Shown: piece after piece, positions 37,301 to 44,741 of the stretch
Position numbering within the stretch: position 1 is the first letter of the stretch
How the letters are laid out: every line of letters begins with the position of its first letter
Assembly: GCA_031546985.1 (NCBI GenBank)
Contig: JAVBJN010000043.1
Span: 3,418 to 67,417, forward strand
Source: JAVBJN01 sp031546985
GTDB taxonomy: Bacteria > Bacteroidota > Bacteroidia > Chitinophagales > Chitinophagaceae
Length of the DNA: 64,000 nucleotides
Reading direction: 5' to 3'
The notes under the pieces: model-generated
What the model saw: the letters and a program-made list of their open reading frames with translations, nothing else
Told to the model about the DNA's origin: nothing
The model's database searches: none
Position numbers and translations under genes: made by a program

Positions 37301-37944
37301 GCGGTGTAAGATCCGGTAGGACTCACGCCGTCTTCGCCGTCTATCTTATTTACTACCCAAATGTTGTAATAATCCTTATTAGACCAGATGCTGAGTGCTT
37401 TTACATCAATCTCGTCTTCGCCATTGGTATTGTTACTGTTTACGCCAAATTGCTGGTAGTTAGGCAACACACGGCCATCTACCCGGTTAATACCATTGGT
37501 AGCGGTACAGTTACCGGTTCTTTTAGCCAGTACAAACCTGATGGGTACATATGCGCCACCTGTGGTAGGAGTAGGGTATCCCGTCCATGTAGCTGCAAAC
37601 GATTGGTTTACATAAGTAATCATGCTGTCCAACCTGCCCTGGGTAGGGTTGTATACAGTACCGACGGCACCGCCGGTGTGGATTACGTGAATCACTACCG
37701 GTATTTCATACACGATTCCATTGGGCGTATTCAAGATAATACTGTTGGAATGGCTTAAAGCGTAATTGCTCCAGTATTGCTTGAATCCGTTTACACTTTG
37801 TGCATAAGCCGGATCTTGCTGCATTAGCTTGGCATGTACCTGATCTGTACCGCAAATTGCATGAGGCACAGTAGTTTGTGCATTTGCAGCCAAACCGGTA
37901 ACACATAAAGCCGTTGCAAAGATTGAGCGTAGACTTTTTAACAT
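34309..37944 (-). CDS. Secreted M43 zinc metalloprotease, T9SS cargo with six Ig-like repeats
   Basis: 1211 residues. A signal peptide (ending ANAQ) and a propeptide precede the catalytic domain (about 80-345), with zinc motif H246-E-L-G-H250-x5-H256 and the Met-turn NFMSYSG near 310. This is the pappalysin/cytophagalysin family M43. A GEVED domain follows (about 405-510, with VYIDYNDDGTF). Then come six Ig-like repeats of about 90 residues, each starting with a motif like NPSCSGSPLTF and containing YQWxxNG. The last 80 residues are a type A T9SS sorting domain (AYPIPTTGKVTV, LSQGLYYVNL). It should be exported across the outer membrane and displayed or released. Confidence 0.9.
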   Translation of the reverse strand: MLKSLRSIFATALCVTGLAANAQTTVPHAICGTDQVHAKLMQQDPAYAQSVNGFKQYWSNYALSHSNSIILNTPNGIVYEIPVVIHVIHTGGAVGTVYNPTQGRLDSMITYVNQSFAATWTGYPTPTTGGAYVPIRFVLAKRTGNCTATNGINRVDGRVLPNYQQFGVNSNNTNGEDEIDVKALSIWSNKDYYNIWVVNKIDGEDGVSPTGSYTAGFAYYPGAPADRDGMIMIASKAKAGEITITHELGHAFNLAHTFQGATGVGAGNCPSNANCAVDGDGVCDTDPHDLDHFQCSTNPCGGTTVLRNFMSYSGCQNRFTAGQSTRMVQALLNQRTTLLSSLGGIAPPAVAMTAATCNPTGVTTPGTNSGPTLVTLNTLSWNSGGYASEGNVFYVDNTCHQGTYLKMGSNYNINVRTTSGTENVRVYIDYNDDGTFQAGELVFTHNGTINGTENHSGNIVIPTTGVTTCKPLRMRVVADRNTNPSITACGQLSHGQVEDYSVVVESAKPVGNIAITAGQNPSCSGSPLTFTASATPAVTSPSYQWQLNGTNVGTNSVTYSNAALTNGSVVRCIISYTSACTGLADTLQSNAITIVTGATATPTVTIAMTTGQNPSCTGSAITFTATGTTTGTAPVYQWKINGGNVGANSPTFTTSTITNGQIVTCQMTSNDPCASPTIVTSNSITVQRVSNLAAAVSIALTSGSNPTCSGAAVTFTATPTNGGPTPVYQWKINGGNVGTNSPTFTTTLLTGSNVTCQMTSSMSCATPNPATSNQINMTVNATTTASVNIMITQGAAVGCVNEQVTFTAFASNTGATPVYQWRINGNPAGTNSAIFTSTFADGDVITCDLTSSLPCVVPPTVTSNSISLIRYAVTAPEVTIAITNGGNPSCANAPITFDATLLNVGPNSEVRWYVNNSFMAIGQQFVSSTLANNDVVKAVVFTNNPCSSTNIDTSNLITINRLAPVAPAIGISIIDGNNPGCLDEEFIFQANIQNGGTNPVYTWRVNGVDMGVNNPIYNAGNLTTGSVVTCDLTSNYPCVTANVVVSNSILISLFPKAPTPFISYLAGVLNSDAPVGNQWYGPNGQAIPGANQSNYPTVQNGVYFVIANPNGCPSDTSNKLTILVNGIEQMDMTGIKAYPIPTTGKVTVEWGKITSAMQLKVYNVAGQQVSHNVSTMTDRAVIDLTGLSQGLYYVNLIDESGKQALIRIQVK
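35711..36039. repeat. Near-identical 53-bp copies inside the protease gene
   Basis: Positions 35711-35763 and 35987-36039 differ at one base of 53. They encode the same part of two adjacent Ig-like repeats, which otherwise have diverged. This suggests recent unit duplication or gene conversion. Confidence 0.8.
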
Positions 37945-38037
37945 ATCGGCGTAATATTTTATAATTTTGAATCCTAAAATACAAATAACTTTTATTACGT
38001 AAAGTATTATCTGTACTGTTTATCCCGAACAATTATT

Positions 38038-38730
38038 ATGGCAAAGAAAATTATAGTGACGATCGATGGATTTTCGAGTTGCGGAAAGAGCACACTGGCC
38101 AAACAAATGGCTCGTGAACTGAAGTATACGTATGTGGATAGTGGTGCTATGTACCGCGCCATTACCTTGTATTTTCTGCAAAACAGGATGAATTGGGAAG
38201 ACCCGGAACAGGTAAAAAAAGCGCTGGAAGATATAACCCTGAGCTTTGAGCTGAACCCAACTACTTTGAAGTCGGAAATGCACCTGAACGGAGAAAATGT
38301 GGAAGCCTATATCCGCGATCTGATTGTGGCCGATAAGGTGAGTGAAGTGGCAGCTGTAGGAGCCATTCGTGAGTTTGCCGTGGCACAGCAGCAGGAGTTT
38401 GGGTTAAAAAAAGGTATTGTAATGGATGGCCGCGATATTGGTACGGTGGTGTTTCCGGATGCGGAATTAAAGATATTTATGACCGCTTCGCCCGAAATAA
38501 GGGTAAAAAGGCGTTTTCAGGAATTGTACGAATCCAATCATAATATTACCCTCGATGAAGTGCGGCACAACCTGGAGCTGCGCGACTACATCGACTCCAA
38601 CCGCGAAATAAGCCCTTTGCGCCAGGCCAAAGACGCTTTGGTGCTCGACAATAGTCACCTGACTATGGAAGAACAGCTTAAAATGGCCCTGAAATGGGTA
38701 GAGGAACGTAAAGAATTAGTCAGCCAGTAA
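38038..38730 (+). CDS. cmk: Cytidylate kinase
   Basis: 230 residues. The P-loop GFSSCGKST lies at 11-19. It is followed by VDSGAMYRAIT (33-43), the MDGRDIGTVVFPDAELKIFMTA block (about 128-149) and RRxxRDYIDSNREISPLRQA (about 180-200), the signature of bacterial CMP kinases. It phosphorylates CMP and dCMP; pyrG, which makes CTP, lies 6 kb away. It is divergent from the protease gene. Its last 15 bases overlap the end of the convergent ispH gene. No clear promoter is visible upstream. Confidence 0.95.
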   Translation: MAKKIIVTIDGFSSCGKSTLAKQMARELKYTYVDSGAMYRAITLYFLQNRMNWEDPEQVKKALEDITLSFELNPTTLKSEMHLNGENVEAYIRDLIVADKVSEVAAVGAIREFAVAQQQEFGLKKGIVMDGRDIGTVVFPDAELKIFMTASPEIRVKRRFQELYESNHNITLDEVRHNLELRDYIDSNREISPLRQAKDALVLDNSHLTMEEQLKMALKWVEERKELVSQ

Positions 38731-39951
38731 GTTTTCGGTGGCTTTTTCCAGCATTGCAGTCGCGTGAGGGAAAAAGCCAGCCAAACGGCCTATTACTTCT
38801 TCTACCAACGCATCGGGGCAGGAAGCGCCACTGGTAATCAGTATTTTTACTGGTTTGCCTGCAGGCAGGTAGTTTTCGGTAGTCAATTCCCGTTTGTTGT
38901 GAAAATCCCAATGGGAGATCGTGGTAGGAGAAATTAACTTATCCGGCGCGTTAATATAATAAGTGGGCAATTGTTCTTCGCAAAGCTCTACCAAGTGCGA
39001 GGTATTGGAGCTGTTATAACCACCTACTACAATAGCCAGATCGGCCTGGGTATCTAAAAGCCCTTTTACGGCAGTTTGATTGTCGTTGGTTGCATAACAC
39101 AGGGTATCTCGGGTGTCTGCAAAATGATCCTGCAAATTATCTTTGGTGAGGTTAAACTTCCTGATTATCACACTTTTAAGAAAATCGGCAATGCCCTGGG
39201 TTTCGGTGGCCAGCATGGTAGTCTGGTTTACCACACCAATCTTGGTAAGGTGTATGGCCGGGTCAAAGCCTTCGGAGTACTGGTCTTTAAAGTCGGTATA
39301 AAAGGCATCTGCCGTTTTTTCGCCACTAATATATTGTGCCAGCAGTATGGCTTCGTCCATATCTTTTACAATCACCGTATGGGTGCTGCTGCGGCTGTGC
39401 GAGAAGGTGGCTTTGGTTTCTTCGTGTTTGGGTTTGCCGTGTACTACTACGGTATAGCCTTTTTCGCCTATTTGCTCGGCTTTGTTCCATACCCTTTCTA
39501 CAAACGGGCAGGTGGTATTGTAGCGCTGGGGTTCAATGCCCAGGCTTTTTAGCTTTTCTTCTATTTCTATGGTGGTGCCAAAGGCAGGAATAATGACTAC
39601 ATCTTCGGGCTTCAGCTCGTTCCAATCCATCAGCAAGGTGCCGTGGGTATCCATAATAAACTGTACGCCAGCGTCTAGCAAGTCGGCGTTTACCTGGGGG
39701 TTGTGAATCATTTCGCTGAGCAGGAAAATGCGTTTCCCGGGATTTTCGGCCACGGCGCGAAAGGAGATCTCAATAGCGTTTTCTACCCCGTAGCAGAATC
39801 CGAAGTGCCGGGCCAGGAAAATATCCAGCTCCCCCAGTTGCAGGTGGGTTGGGGTATAGTCCTTTTTTAATTTGTCGGCATTTTTACGGCTTTTTTTGAT
39901 GGCCGAAATAACGGAACTCTTATAATGTACGGGAATATTAAACGTCTTCAT
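38716..39951 (-). CDS. ispH: 4-hydroxy-3-methylbut-2-enyl diphosphate reductase, long form
   Basis: 411 residues. Three conserved cysteines bind the 4Fe-4S cluster: C53 in HFGFCYGVENAI, C148 in NTTCPFV and C285 in DTLCYATNDNQ. The protein is about 95 residues longer than E. coli IspH, by an N-terminal extension of about 40 residues and an insertion around 150-230, as in the cyanobacterial and plant-like form. It makes IPP and DMAPP in the last MEP-pathway step; ispE of the same pathway is at 3945-4754. It overlaps the 3' end of cmk by 15 bp in convergent orientation. Confidence 0.93.
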   Translation of the reverse strand: MKTFNIPVHYKSSVISAIKKSRKNADKLKKDYTPTHLQLGELDIFLARHFGFCYGVENAIEISFRAVAENPGKRIFLLSEMIHNPQVNADLLDAGVQFIMDTHGTLLMDWNELKPEDVVIIPAFGTTIEIEEKLKSLGIEPQRYNTTCPFVERVWNKAEQIGEKGYTVVVHGKPKHEETKATFSHSRSSTHTVIVKDMDEAILLAQYISGEKTADAFYTDFKDQYSEGFDPAIHLTKIGVVNQTTMLATETQGIADFLKSVIIRKFNLTKDNLQDHFADTRDTLCYATNDNQTAVKGLLDTQADLAIVVGGYNSSNTSHLVELCEEQLPTYYINAPDKLISPTTISHWDFHNKRELTTENYLPAGKPVKILITSGASCPDALVEEVIGRLAGFFPHATAMLEKATENLLAD

Positions 39952-40106
39952 GGTTAGTAACGGTACAAGCTAAAAATTGTCTACGCAAAGTAACGCCGAA
40001 AAATAAAGGGAAGCTAATTTTTAACTTTATTTATGAACTTTGCAGGTAGCGGAAGGCCGGGATATAGGGATGGTTTGGAAAGATTTTCTACTATATAGTA
40101 TTAAAT

Positions 40107-40137
40107 TTTGGATATTCCAATAGCACGCGTATCTTTG
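40107..40137 (+). promoter_or_regulatory. rpsA promoter
   Basis: TTTG (40107-40110), a 19-nt spacer and TAtcTTTG (40130-40137), a full consensus match. Start would be near 40142, giving a leader of about 33 nt that contains the Shine-Dalgarno. Confidence 0.8.
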
Positions 40138-40160
40138 CAGTCCAAAAATTTTCTTTAAAA

Positions 40161-40177
40161 GGAGGAACTAAAACTTG
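40161..40177 (+). promoter_or_regulatory. Strong Shine-Dalgarno with TTG start, rpsA
   Basis: GGAGG at 40161-40165 within AAAGGAGGAA, 9 nt before a TTG start at 40175. An in-frame TAA lies two codons before the TTG (40169-40171), so no upstream start is possible, and the next in-frame ATG is 34 codons in. Both features are unusual for this phylum. Confidence 0.8.
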
Positions 40178-41983
40178 ACGGAAGAAAAAAATCTCCAGAC
40201 TCAAACCGCACACGACGACTTCGATTGGAGCGTTGACAAGCGTAACGTGGCATCTTACAGTAAAGAGGACCGCGACATGTACGAGCAAGCGTACGATGGC
40301 ACATTCAAAAGCATTGAAGAGGCCGAACTGATCAACGGTACAATCGTTGGTCTGACCAAAACTGATGTTATCGTTAACATCGGGTTCAAATCAGATGGTT
40401 TGATTTCCCTTAACGAATTCCGCGACTTACCCGCTATCCAAATCGGAGAAGACGTAGAAGTAATGGTGGTAGAAAAAGAAGACCGCAATGGTCATCTCCA
40501 CCTGAGCCGCAAGCAAGCTCGTCAGCTGCGTGCATGGCAAAAAATCGTCGAAGTTTACAAAACCGGCGAAGTGGTACACGGAACTGTTACCTCTAAGACA
40601 AAAGGCGGCTTGATCGTAGATGTTCACGGTATGGAAACATTCCTGCCAGGTTCTCAGATCGACGTTAAACCTGTTACTGATTACGATCAGTTTGTGGGTA
40701 AAACTATGGAGTTCAAGGTAGTGAAGATCAACGAAGCTATCCGCAACGCCGTAGTATCACACAAAGCACTGATCGAAAGCGATATCGAAGCTCAACGCAG
40801 CGAAATCATCGGCAAGCTCGAAAAAGGTCAGGTACTGGAAGGTACTATCAAGAATGTTACCGATTTCGGTGCGTTCATCGACCTGGGCGGCGTAGATGGT
40901 CTCCTGTACATTACCGACATTTCATGGGGCCGCGTATCTCACCCATCAGAAGTGCTGCATAACGGTCAGAAACTGAACGTTGTAGTACTGGACTTCGATG
41001 ATGAGAAAAAACGTATCAGCCTTGGTCTGAAACAACTGACTGCTCACCCTTGGGATACCCTGAGTGAAGACATCGTTGAAGGTGCCAAAGTGAAAGGTAA
41101 AGTAGTAAACATCGAAGATTACGGTGCGTTCCTGGAAATTCTGCCTGGTGTAGAAGGTCTGGTTCACGTATCTGAAATCAGCTGGTCTTCTCAGCCTATC
41201 AACTCTAAAGAGTTCTTCAAAATGGGCGAAGAATACGAAGCAGTGGTGGTTACCCTGAACAAAGACGAGCGCAAAATGAGCCTGTCTATTAAACAACTCA
41301 CCGAAGATCCTTGGGCTAATATTGAGGAGAAATTCCCAGTAGACAGCCGTCACAAAGGAACAGTTAAAAACATCACTCCTTACGGTGTGTTTGTTGAACT
41401 GGAAGCTGGTATCGGCGGTATGATCCACATCTCTGACCTGAGCTGGATCAAACGTTTCAACCACCCAGGTGAGTTCACTAAAGTAGGCGAGCAAATTGAT
41501 GTAATCATCCTGAACATCGATAAAGATAACCGCAAGCTGAGCCTGGGTCACAAACAAATTGAAGAAGATCCTTGGAACACTTTCGAAACAATCTTCCCGC
41601 TGGGTTCTACTCACGAAGGTACCATCATCCGTAAGGAAGAAAAAGGTGCTGTAGTAAGCCTGCAGTACGGTCTGGAAGCTTTTGCTCCTACCCGTCACTT
41701 GAAGAAAGAAGACGAGAAAATGGCTGAAGTTGAAGAAACACTGCCATTTGTAATCCTCGAATTCGATCGTAACGAAAAACGTATCATGGTTTCTCACAGC
41801 AAGGTTTGGGAACAAGTGAAGCACGAAGAGAAAGAAGCAGTGAAGAAAGAAGCTAAAGCTGAAGCTGACAAAACCAAGAAGGCTGTTAAAAACATCCAAT
41901 CTAAAGTTGAAAAACCAACATTAGGTGACCTGGGTGTTCTGGCAGACCTGAAAAAGAAAATGGAAGGTGGTGCTGAAGGTTAA
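40175..41983 (+). CDS. rpsA: 30S ribosomal protein S1 (bS1)
   Basis: 602 residues with six S1 (OB-fold) repeats at about 50-113, 131-197, 218-286, 303-373, 390-460 and 478-542, then a Lys/Glu/Ala-rich tail. Repeats 3 to 5 carry the best RNA-binding pattern (GxVxxIxxYGAFVEL..GxxGLxHxSxxSW). S1 helps mRNA bind the 30S subunit. The TTG start is supported by the Shine-Dalgarno sequence, by the in-frame stop just before it, and by the N-terminal residues resembling other Bacteroidota S1. The gene has its own promoter and terminator. Its codons are strongly biased, as expected for a highly expressed gene. Confidence 0.95.
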   Translation: MTEEKNLQTQTAHDDFDWSVDKRNVASYSKEDRDMYEQAYDGTFKSIEEAELINGTIVGLTKTDVIVNIGFKSDGLISLNEFRDLPAIQIGEDVEVMVVEKEDRNGHLHLSRKQARQLRAWQKIVEVYKTGEVVHGTVTSKTKGGLIVDVHGMETFLPGSQIDVKPVTDYDQFVGKTMEFKVVKINEAIRNAVVSHKALIESDIEAQRSEIIGKLEKGQVLEGTIKNVTDFGAFIDLGGVDGLLYITDISWGRVSHPSEVLHNGQKLNVVVLDFDDEKKRISLGLKQLTAHPWDTLSEDIVEGAKVKGKVVNIEDYGAFLEILPGVEGLVHVSEISWSSQPINSKEFFKMGEEYEAVVVTLNKDERKMSLSIKQLTEDPWANIEEKFPVDSRHKGTVKNITPYGVFVELEAGIGGMIHISDLSWIKRFNHPGEFTKVGEQIDVIILNIDKDNRKLSLGHKQIEEDPWNTFETIFPLGSTHEGTIIRKEEKGAVVSLQYGLEAFAPTRHLKKEDEKMAEVEETLPFVILEFDRNEKRIMVSHSKVWEQVKHEEKEAVKKEAKAEADKTKKAVKNIQSKVEKPTLGDLGVLADLKKKMEGGAEG

Positions 41984-42010
41984 TCCCTGACGTACGATAA
42001 TCCATCGATA

Positions 42011-42052
42011 AAAAGATCCCCCTGACGGTAACGTTGGGGGGATTTTTGTTTT
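42011..42052 (+). terminator. rpsA terminator
   Basis: A GC-rich stem (42016-42027 with 42032-42043, two wobble pairs) extended by A-T pairs, with a GTAA loop and T-rich tail. Confidence 0.85.
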
Positions 42053-42445
42053 TGGGGGTATAGGATTAGCTCGCAGCGACGCGGCGGGTGTTTCGCGCAA
42101 AGACGCAAGGTGAGGGCAAAGGTGCAAGGGAGATAGCTCACGGTGGCGCAGCAGCCTGTCCCGCCAGATGCGGGAACACGGCGGGGTGTTTCGCGCAAAG
42201 GCGCTAGGGAAAGACAAGGACGCAAGGGGAAAAGCTCACGGCGGCATGGCAAAGAGAATGGCGAAGTAAAATGTCATGCTGCGCCGCAGGAAGCAGCATC
42301 TCTTCAGGGCGAGGAATGTCATCTTGAGGAGAGATCCTGCATTTTACTCCTGCGTCATAAAACGCAGGATGACAGTAACATGCTTCGTGTCCACCTATCA
42401 GGTTCAAAGGGCGGTGGGTTCAAATCAGACATCAGCGATCGGCGA
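42053..42445. repeat. Gene-free stretch filled with intergenic repeats
   Basis: About 390 bp without a credible gene. It holds two diverged direct copies of a 68-bp unit (42079-42147 and 42178-42245) sharing the core GTTTCGCGCAAAG and the end AGCTCACGG, with a short GCCTGTCCCGCC element between them. At 42317-42374 there is an inverted repeat with TGTCATC/GATGACA ends and an inner 7-bp hairpin (42349-42355 with 42362-42368). Reading frames crossing it are not supported. The pattern fits dispersed non-coding repeats. Confidence 0.7.
42153..42175. repeat. Dispersed repeat fragment, copy C
   Basis: Shares AGCCTGTCCCGCC with copies A and D and CCCGCCxxATGCGGG with copies A and B. It lies between the two 68-bp repeat units. 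Confidence 0.6.
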
Positions 42446-43213
42446 TCACGCCGTTGGTTCTACCTGCTCCAGTATTTCTATAATCTTTTTTACATCTTTT
42501 TGCTCTGTAAACCGTACTACTTTGATCAGGAAGGTACTCCACCGGCCGGGAGTGAACACACCATCGGCCAGCAGGCTTACGGTATTATCCAGATCATCGA
42601 GGTTGTTGATCCAGGAATCCTGGGGTAGAAGGGCATATTTTAATGCGATGGCCCAGGCGGCCTTGCGTGACATGTCTATGGAGAAATTGATGAGCGCTTT
42701 TTCGCGGTTTTGCGAAATATTACTGAACAGGAACATGCCCCAGGAAACTGCTCCCAGCTGCCGCTGTACTTTTCCGCTCATTACAGCCAGCACATCGTTG
42801 ATGTGCATAAAGTCCTGCTCCAGTTTAAATATCTCATCTCCGGGGGCTATGGCGGCCGCAGCGAGGCCCAGATCCATGTTGATGTGCGCGTTAATACCGC
42901 CCAACAAGTGCTGAAGCACTATCAGGTTACCATTTTTGCCTGCTTCGAAGGCTTTTTTCCAGCAGCCCGAGCATATTTCGTTTTGCCGGTAGGCATGGTA
43001 AGCGGCCAGAAACCGGTTGGCAAATACCACATCCAGCTTTTCCATGCGGGCATTGTCCTGGAATTTTTGCTCCACGATGCCTTGTTTTACCGCTGCGGTT
43101 ACATTCCGGTAAAGGGAAGCAAAATAGCCCAGCGGCGACCGGTCGGTCTTGCACTGGGCTATAATATCATTGAGTTGTAAAAGCACTTCGTCAATGGTAG
43201 TGGCGTTATTCAT
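42446..43213 (-). CDS. DUF5995 family protein
   Basis: 255 residues, soluble and mostly helical, with no signal peptide. The recognisable block is RMEKLDVVFANRFLAAYHAY (about 56-76), followed by WKKAFEAG and LQHLLGGINAHINMDLGLAAA (about 99-120), the pattern I associate with DUF5995. The conserved Asp/Asn/His positions suggest a possible catalytic or metal site, but no activity is known to me. It lies 31 nt behind the HAD phosphatase gene in the same direction, so the two probably share a transcript. Confidence 0.75.
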   Translation of the reverse strand: MNNATTIDEVLLQLNDIIAQCKTDRSPLGYFASLYRNVTAAVKQGIVEQKFQDNARMEKLDVVFANRFLAAYHAYRQNEICSGCWKKAFEAGKNGNLIVLQHLLGGINAHINMDLGLAAAAIAPGDEIFKLEQDFMHINDVLAVMSGKVQRQLGAVSWGMFLFSNISQNREKALINFSIDMSRKAAWAIALKYALLPQDSWINNLDDLDNTVSLLADGVFTPGRWSTFLIKVVRFTEQKDVKKIIEILEQVEPTA

Positions 43214-43244
43214 AAGGATAGGTGGAGGTGAACTGAAAAACAGG

Positions 43245-43913
43245 TTAATTCAGGAAAATTTCATCCAGCATGGGCTGGTTTATTTCCGTTAATGAATGTA
43301 CAATTTTATCGGCGATGATAAAACGGGGATCGTTGCTTCGGCGCTCGTCAGGCATGGCAATGGTACGCATGCGCGCAGCCTTTGCGGCAATGAGTCCGTT
43401 TACGGAATCTTCGATTACAATTATCTCCTGGTGATTGGTCGTTTTTAGCGCCTGCGCGCAGCTGATAAACACGGCAGGGTGGGGCTTGCCAAACACTTCT
43501 TTTTCGGCAGAATGTACGTGGTCAAAATATTCTGTGAGGCCAAAATGCTGCAATACGAAACGGATCAAACGTTGGGACGACGACGAAGCCAGTCCTATTT
43601 TGTAATCATTTGATTTTAGTTGTTCCAGCAACTCTTTTATGCCGCTCATGAGGTGTCCCTCAGTGTGGATAAGGCTTTCAACGCCTTCGTAGATCTCTGT
43701 TATTACTATTTCCTTACTCTTATTGGTCCACGGACGCACGTTGTGCCAGTAGTCAATTACCTCGTTTAATTTAAGACCGGTGGTTTTAGCGTAGTCAGCT
43801 GGTGTAAGATTAAATCCGATTGTGGAAAAAACTTTATGCATGGCTATTCCCCAAAGTGGTTCAGAATCAACGATTACGCCGTCCATGTCAAAAATTATGG
43901 CTTTTTTTGTCAT
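43245..43913 (-). CDS. HAD-superfamily phosphatase, hexitol phosphatase/beta-phosphoglucomutase type
   Basis: 222 residues of HAD subfamily IA with a helical cap. Motif I is FDMDGVIVDSEPLW (nucleophile D9, acid D11), motif II is LASSSS near 108-113, motif III the Lys of GKPHP near 142 and motif IV IEDSVNG near 166-172. It resembles HxpB (YniC), which removes phosphate from hexitol and sugar phosphates, and beta-phosphoglucomutase; the two are hard to separate by eye. It is the upstream gene of a pair with the DUF5995 gene. Confidence 0.85.
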   Translation of the reverse strand: MTKKAIIFDMDGVIVDSEPLWGIAMHKVFSTIGFNLTPADYAKTTGLKLNEVIDYWHNVRPWTNKSKEIVITEIYEGVESLIHTEGHLMSGIKELLEQLKSNDYKIGLASSSSQRLIRFVLQHFGLTEYFDHVHSAEKEVFGKPHPAVFISCAQALKTTNHQEIIVIEDSVNGLIAAKAARMRTIAMPDERRSNDPRFIIADKIVHSLTEINQPMLDEIFLN

Positions 43914-43940
43914 TTTTTTATCATAAATTTGATGATGTAC

Positions 43941-43971
43941 TTGGAAATATGAGTTGCGACATCTATCTTTG
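43941..43971 (+). promoter_or_regulatory. Orphan promoter in an intergenic region
   Basis: TTGG (43941-43944), a 19-nt spacer and a perfect TAtcTTTG (43964-43971), on the plus strand. Both flanking genes are on the minus strand, so it does not drive either. Confidence 0.6.
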
Positions 43972-43975
43972 TACT

Positions 43976-44075
43976 AGAAATTGAAACCCGATATTAAACT
44001 CGCTTTTTCATAGGTTGATTTGGTTAGGGGTAATTCAGCCCGGAGTAGTCTTGCTCTGGGCTGTTCCCTTTTTAG
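43976..44075 (+). ncRNA. Candidate small RNA of about 100 nt
   Basis: The orphan promoter at 43941-43971 and an intrinsic terminator at 44036-44075 define a plus-strand unit of about 100 nt lying wholly between two minus-strand genes. It contains no ATG, so it would be non-coding. The first 60 nt are A/T-rich with little stable structure; the 3' end is a 10-bp hairpin. I do not recognise 6S, SRP, tmRNA or RNase P RNA features. The ends are estimates from the promoter and the T-run. Confidence 0.5.
44036..44075 (+). terminator. Terminator of the candidate small RNA
   Basis: A 10-bp stem with one G-T pair (44036-44045 with 44054-44063), 8-nt loop, then TTCCCTTTTTA. It may also stop the minus-strand thioesterase transcript. 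Confidence 0.6.
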
Positions 44076-44082
44076 GGCGTAC

Positions 44083-44601
44083 CTAATCATGATTAAAAAG
44101 CGCTTTAAGCTCCGGTGCATCATCTGCCTTCATTTTTCCGGCCAGTATCAGGCGTAATTGTCTGCGGCGCAGGGCTCCATCAAATGATTTTTTCTCTTCT
44201 TCTGTTACAGGTACCAGCTCAGCCGCTTTGCGGGGTTTACTATTGCCATCCAGCGCTACAAATGTCATAAAAGCCTCGTTGGAGAGGTATTTATATTGTG
44301 CGGTAAGGTCTTCGCCCCAAACGGTAAGGTGTACCTCCATAGAAGTATTGAAAACCCGGGTTACCCTGGCTTCGATGGTGAGCAGATTGCCCAGTTTAAT
44401 AGGGTTGTGGAACGAAATATTATCTACCGAGGCCGTTACACAGATGCAATTGCTGTGTTTCATGGCCGCTGCGCCGGCCGCTATATCCATCCAGTACATT
44501 AATCTTCCTCCCATCAGGTTGCCCATGGTATTGGTGTCGTTGGGCAGCACCAGCTCCGACATAATTGTGGCCGATTCTGACGCGTTTTTACTCTTATACA
44601 T
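44083..44601 (-). CDS. Acyl-CoA thioesterase, hotdog fold
   Basis: 172 residues, a single hotdog domain of the YciA/ACOT7 type. The typical N-terminal helix segment is NTMGNLMGGRLMYWMDIAAGAAAMKHS (about 24-50), with the conserved catalytic Asn/Asp region, then VDNISFHNPIKLGN and the C-terminal FMTFVALD strand. It hydrolyses acyl-CoA thioesters; chain length cannot be read from the sequence. The gene is divergent from pyrG, with a perfect -7 element 20 nt before the start. Downstream lies the candidate small RNA on the other strand. Confidence 0.9.
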   Translation of the reverse strand: MYKSKNASESATIMSELVLPNDTNTMGNLMGGRLMYWMDIAAGAAAMKHSNCICVTASVDNISFHNPIKLGNLLTIEARVTRVFNTSMEVHLTVWGEDLTAQYKYLSNEAFMTFVALDGNSKPRKAAELVPVTEEEKKSFDGALRRRQLRLILAGKMKADDAPELKALFNHD

Positions 44602-44620
44602 TGCAGTGAAAATTTGACCG

Positions 44621-44628
44621 CAAAAATA
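44621..44628 (-). promoter_or_regulatory. -7 element of the thioesterase gene
   Basis: A perfect TAttTTTG on the minus strand, 20 nt before the start codon. No clear -33 box. Confidence 0.5.
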
Positions 44629-44656
44629 ACTCCTTTTTTATACTGCCCTTTTTAAT

Positions 44657-44664
44657 TAATTTTG
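44657..44664 (+). promoter_or_regulatory. -7 element of pyrG
   Basis: A perfect TAatTTTG, giving a leader of about 72 nt. A T-run at 44636-44639 is at the right distance but is a poor -33 match. Confidence 0.5.
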
Positions 44665-44741
44665 TGCGACCGCTACAGTTCATTTCTGTTCAGGCTACGT
44701 ATTGCCCGGTCAACTCTGATCAATTTTTGTAAAACCGATTT

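Noticed and set aside
40946..41899. Antisense open frame of 317 codons within rpsA
   Set aside because: Its length comes from the strong codon bias of the sense gene. It has no promoter and no recognisable domain, and its Phe/His-rich composition is typical of antisense shadows.
42405..42432. GGTTCAAATC word resembling a tRNA T-arm
   Set aside because: The flanking five bases do not pair as a T-stem and no anticodon or acceptor arm can be drawn around it.
42143..42628. Plus-strand frame of 161 codons across the repeat region
   Set aside because: It consists of repeat sequence and then runs antisense into the DUF5995 gene. Composition is not protein-like.
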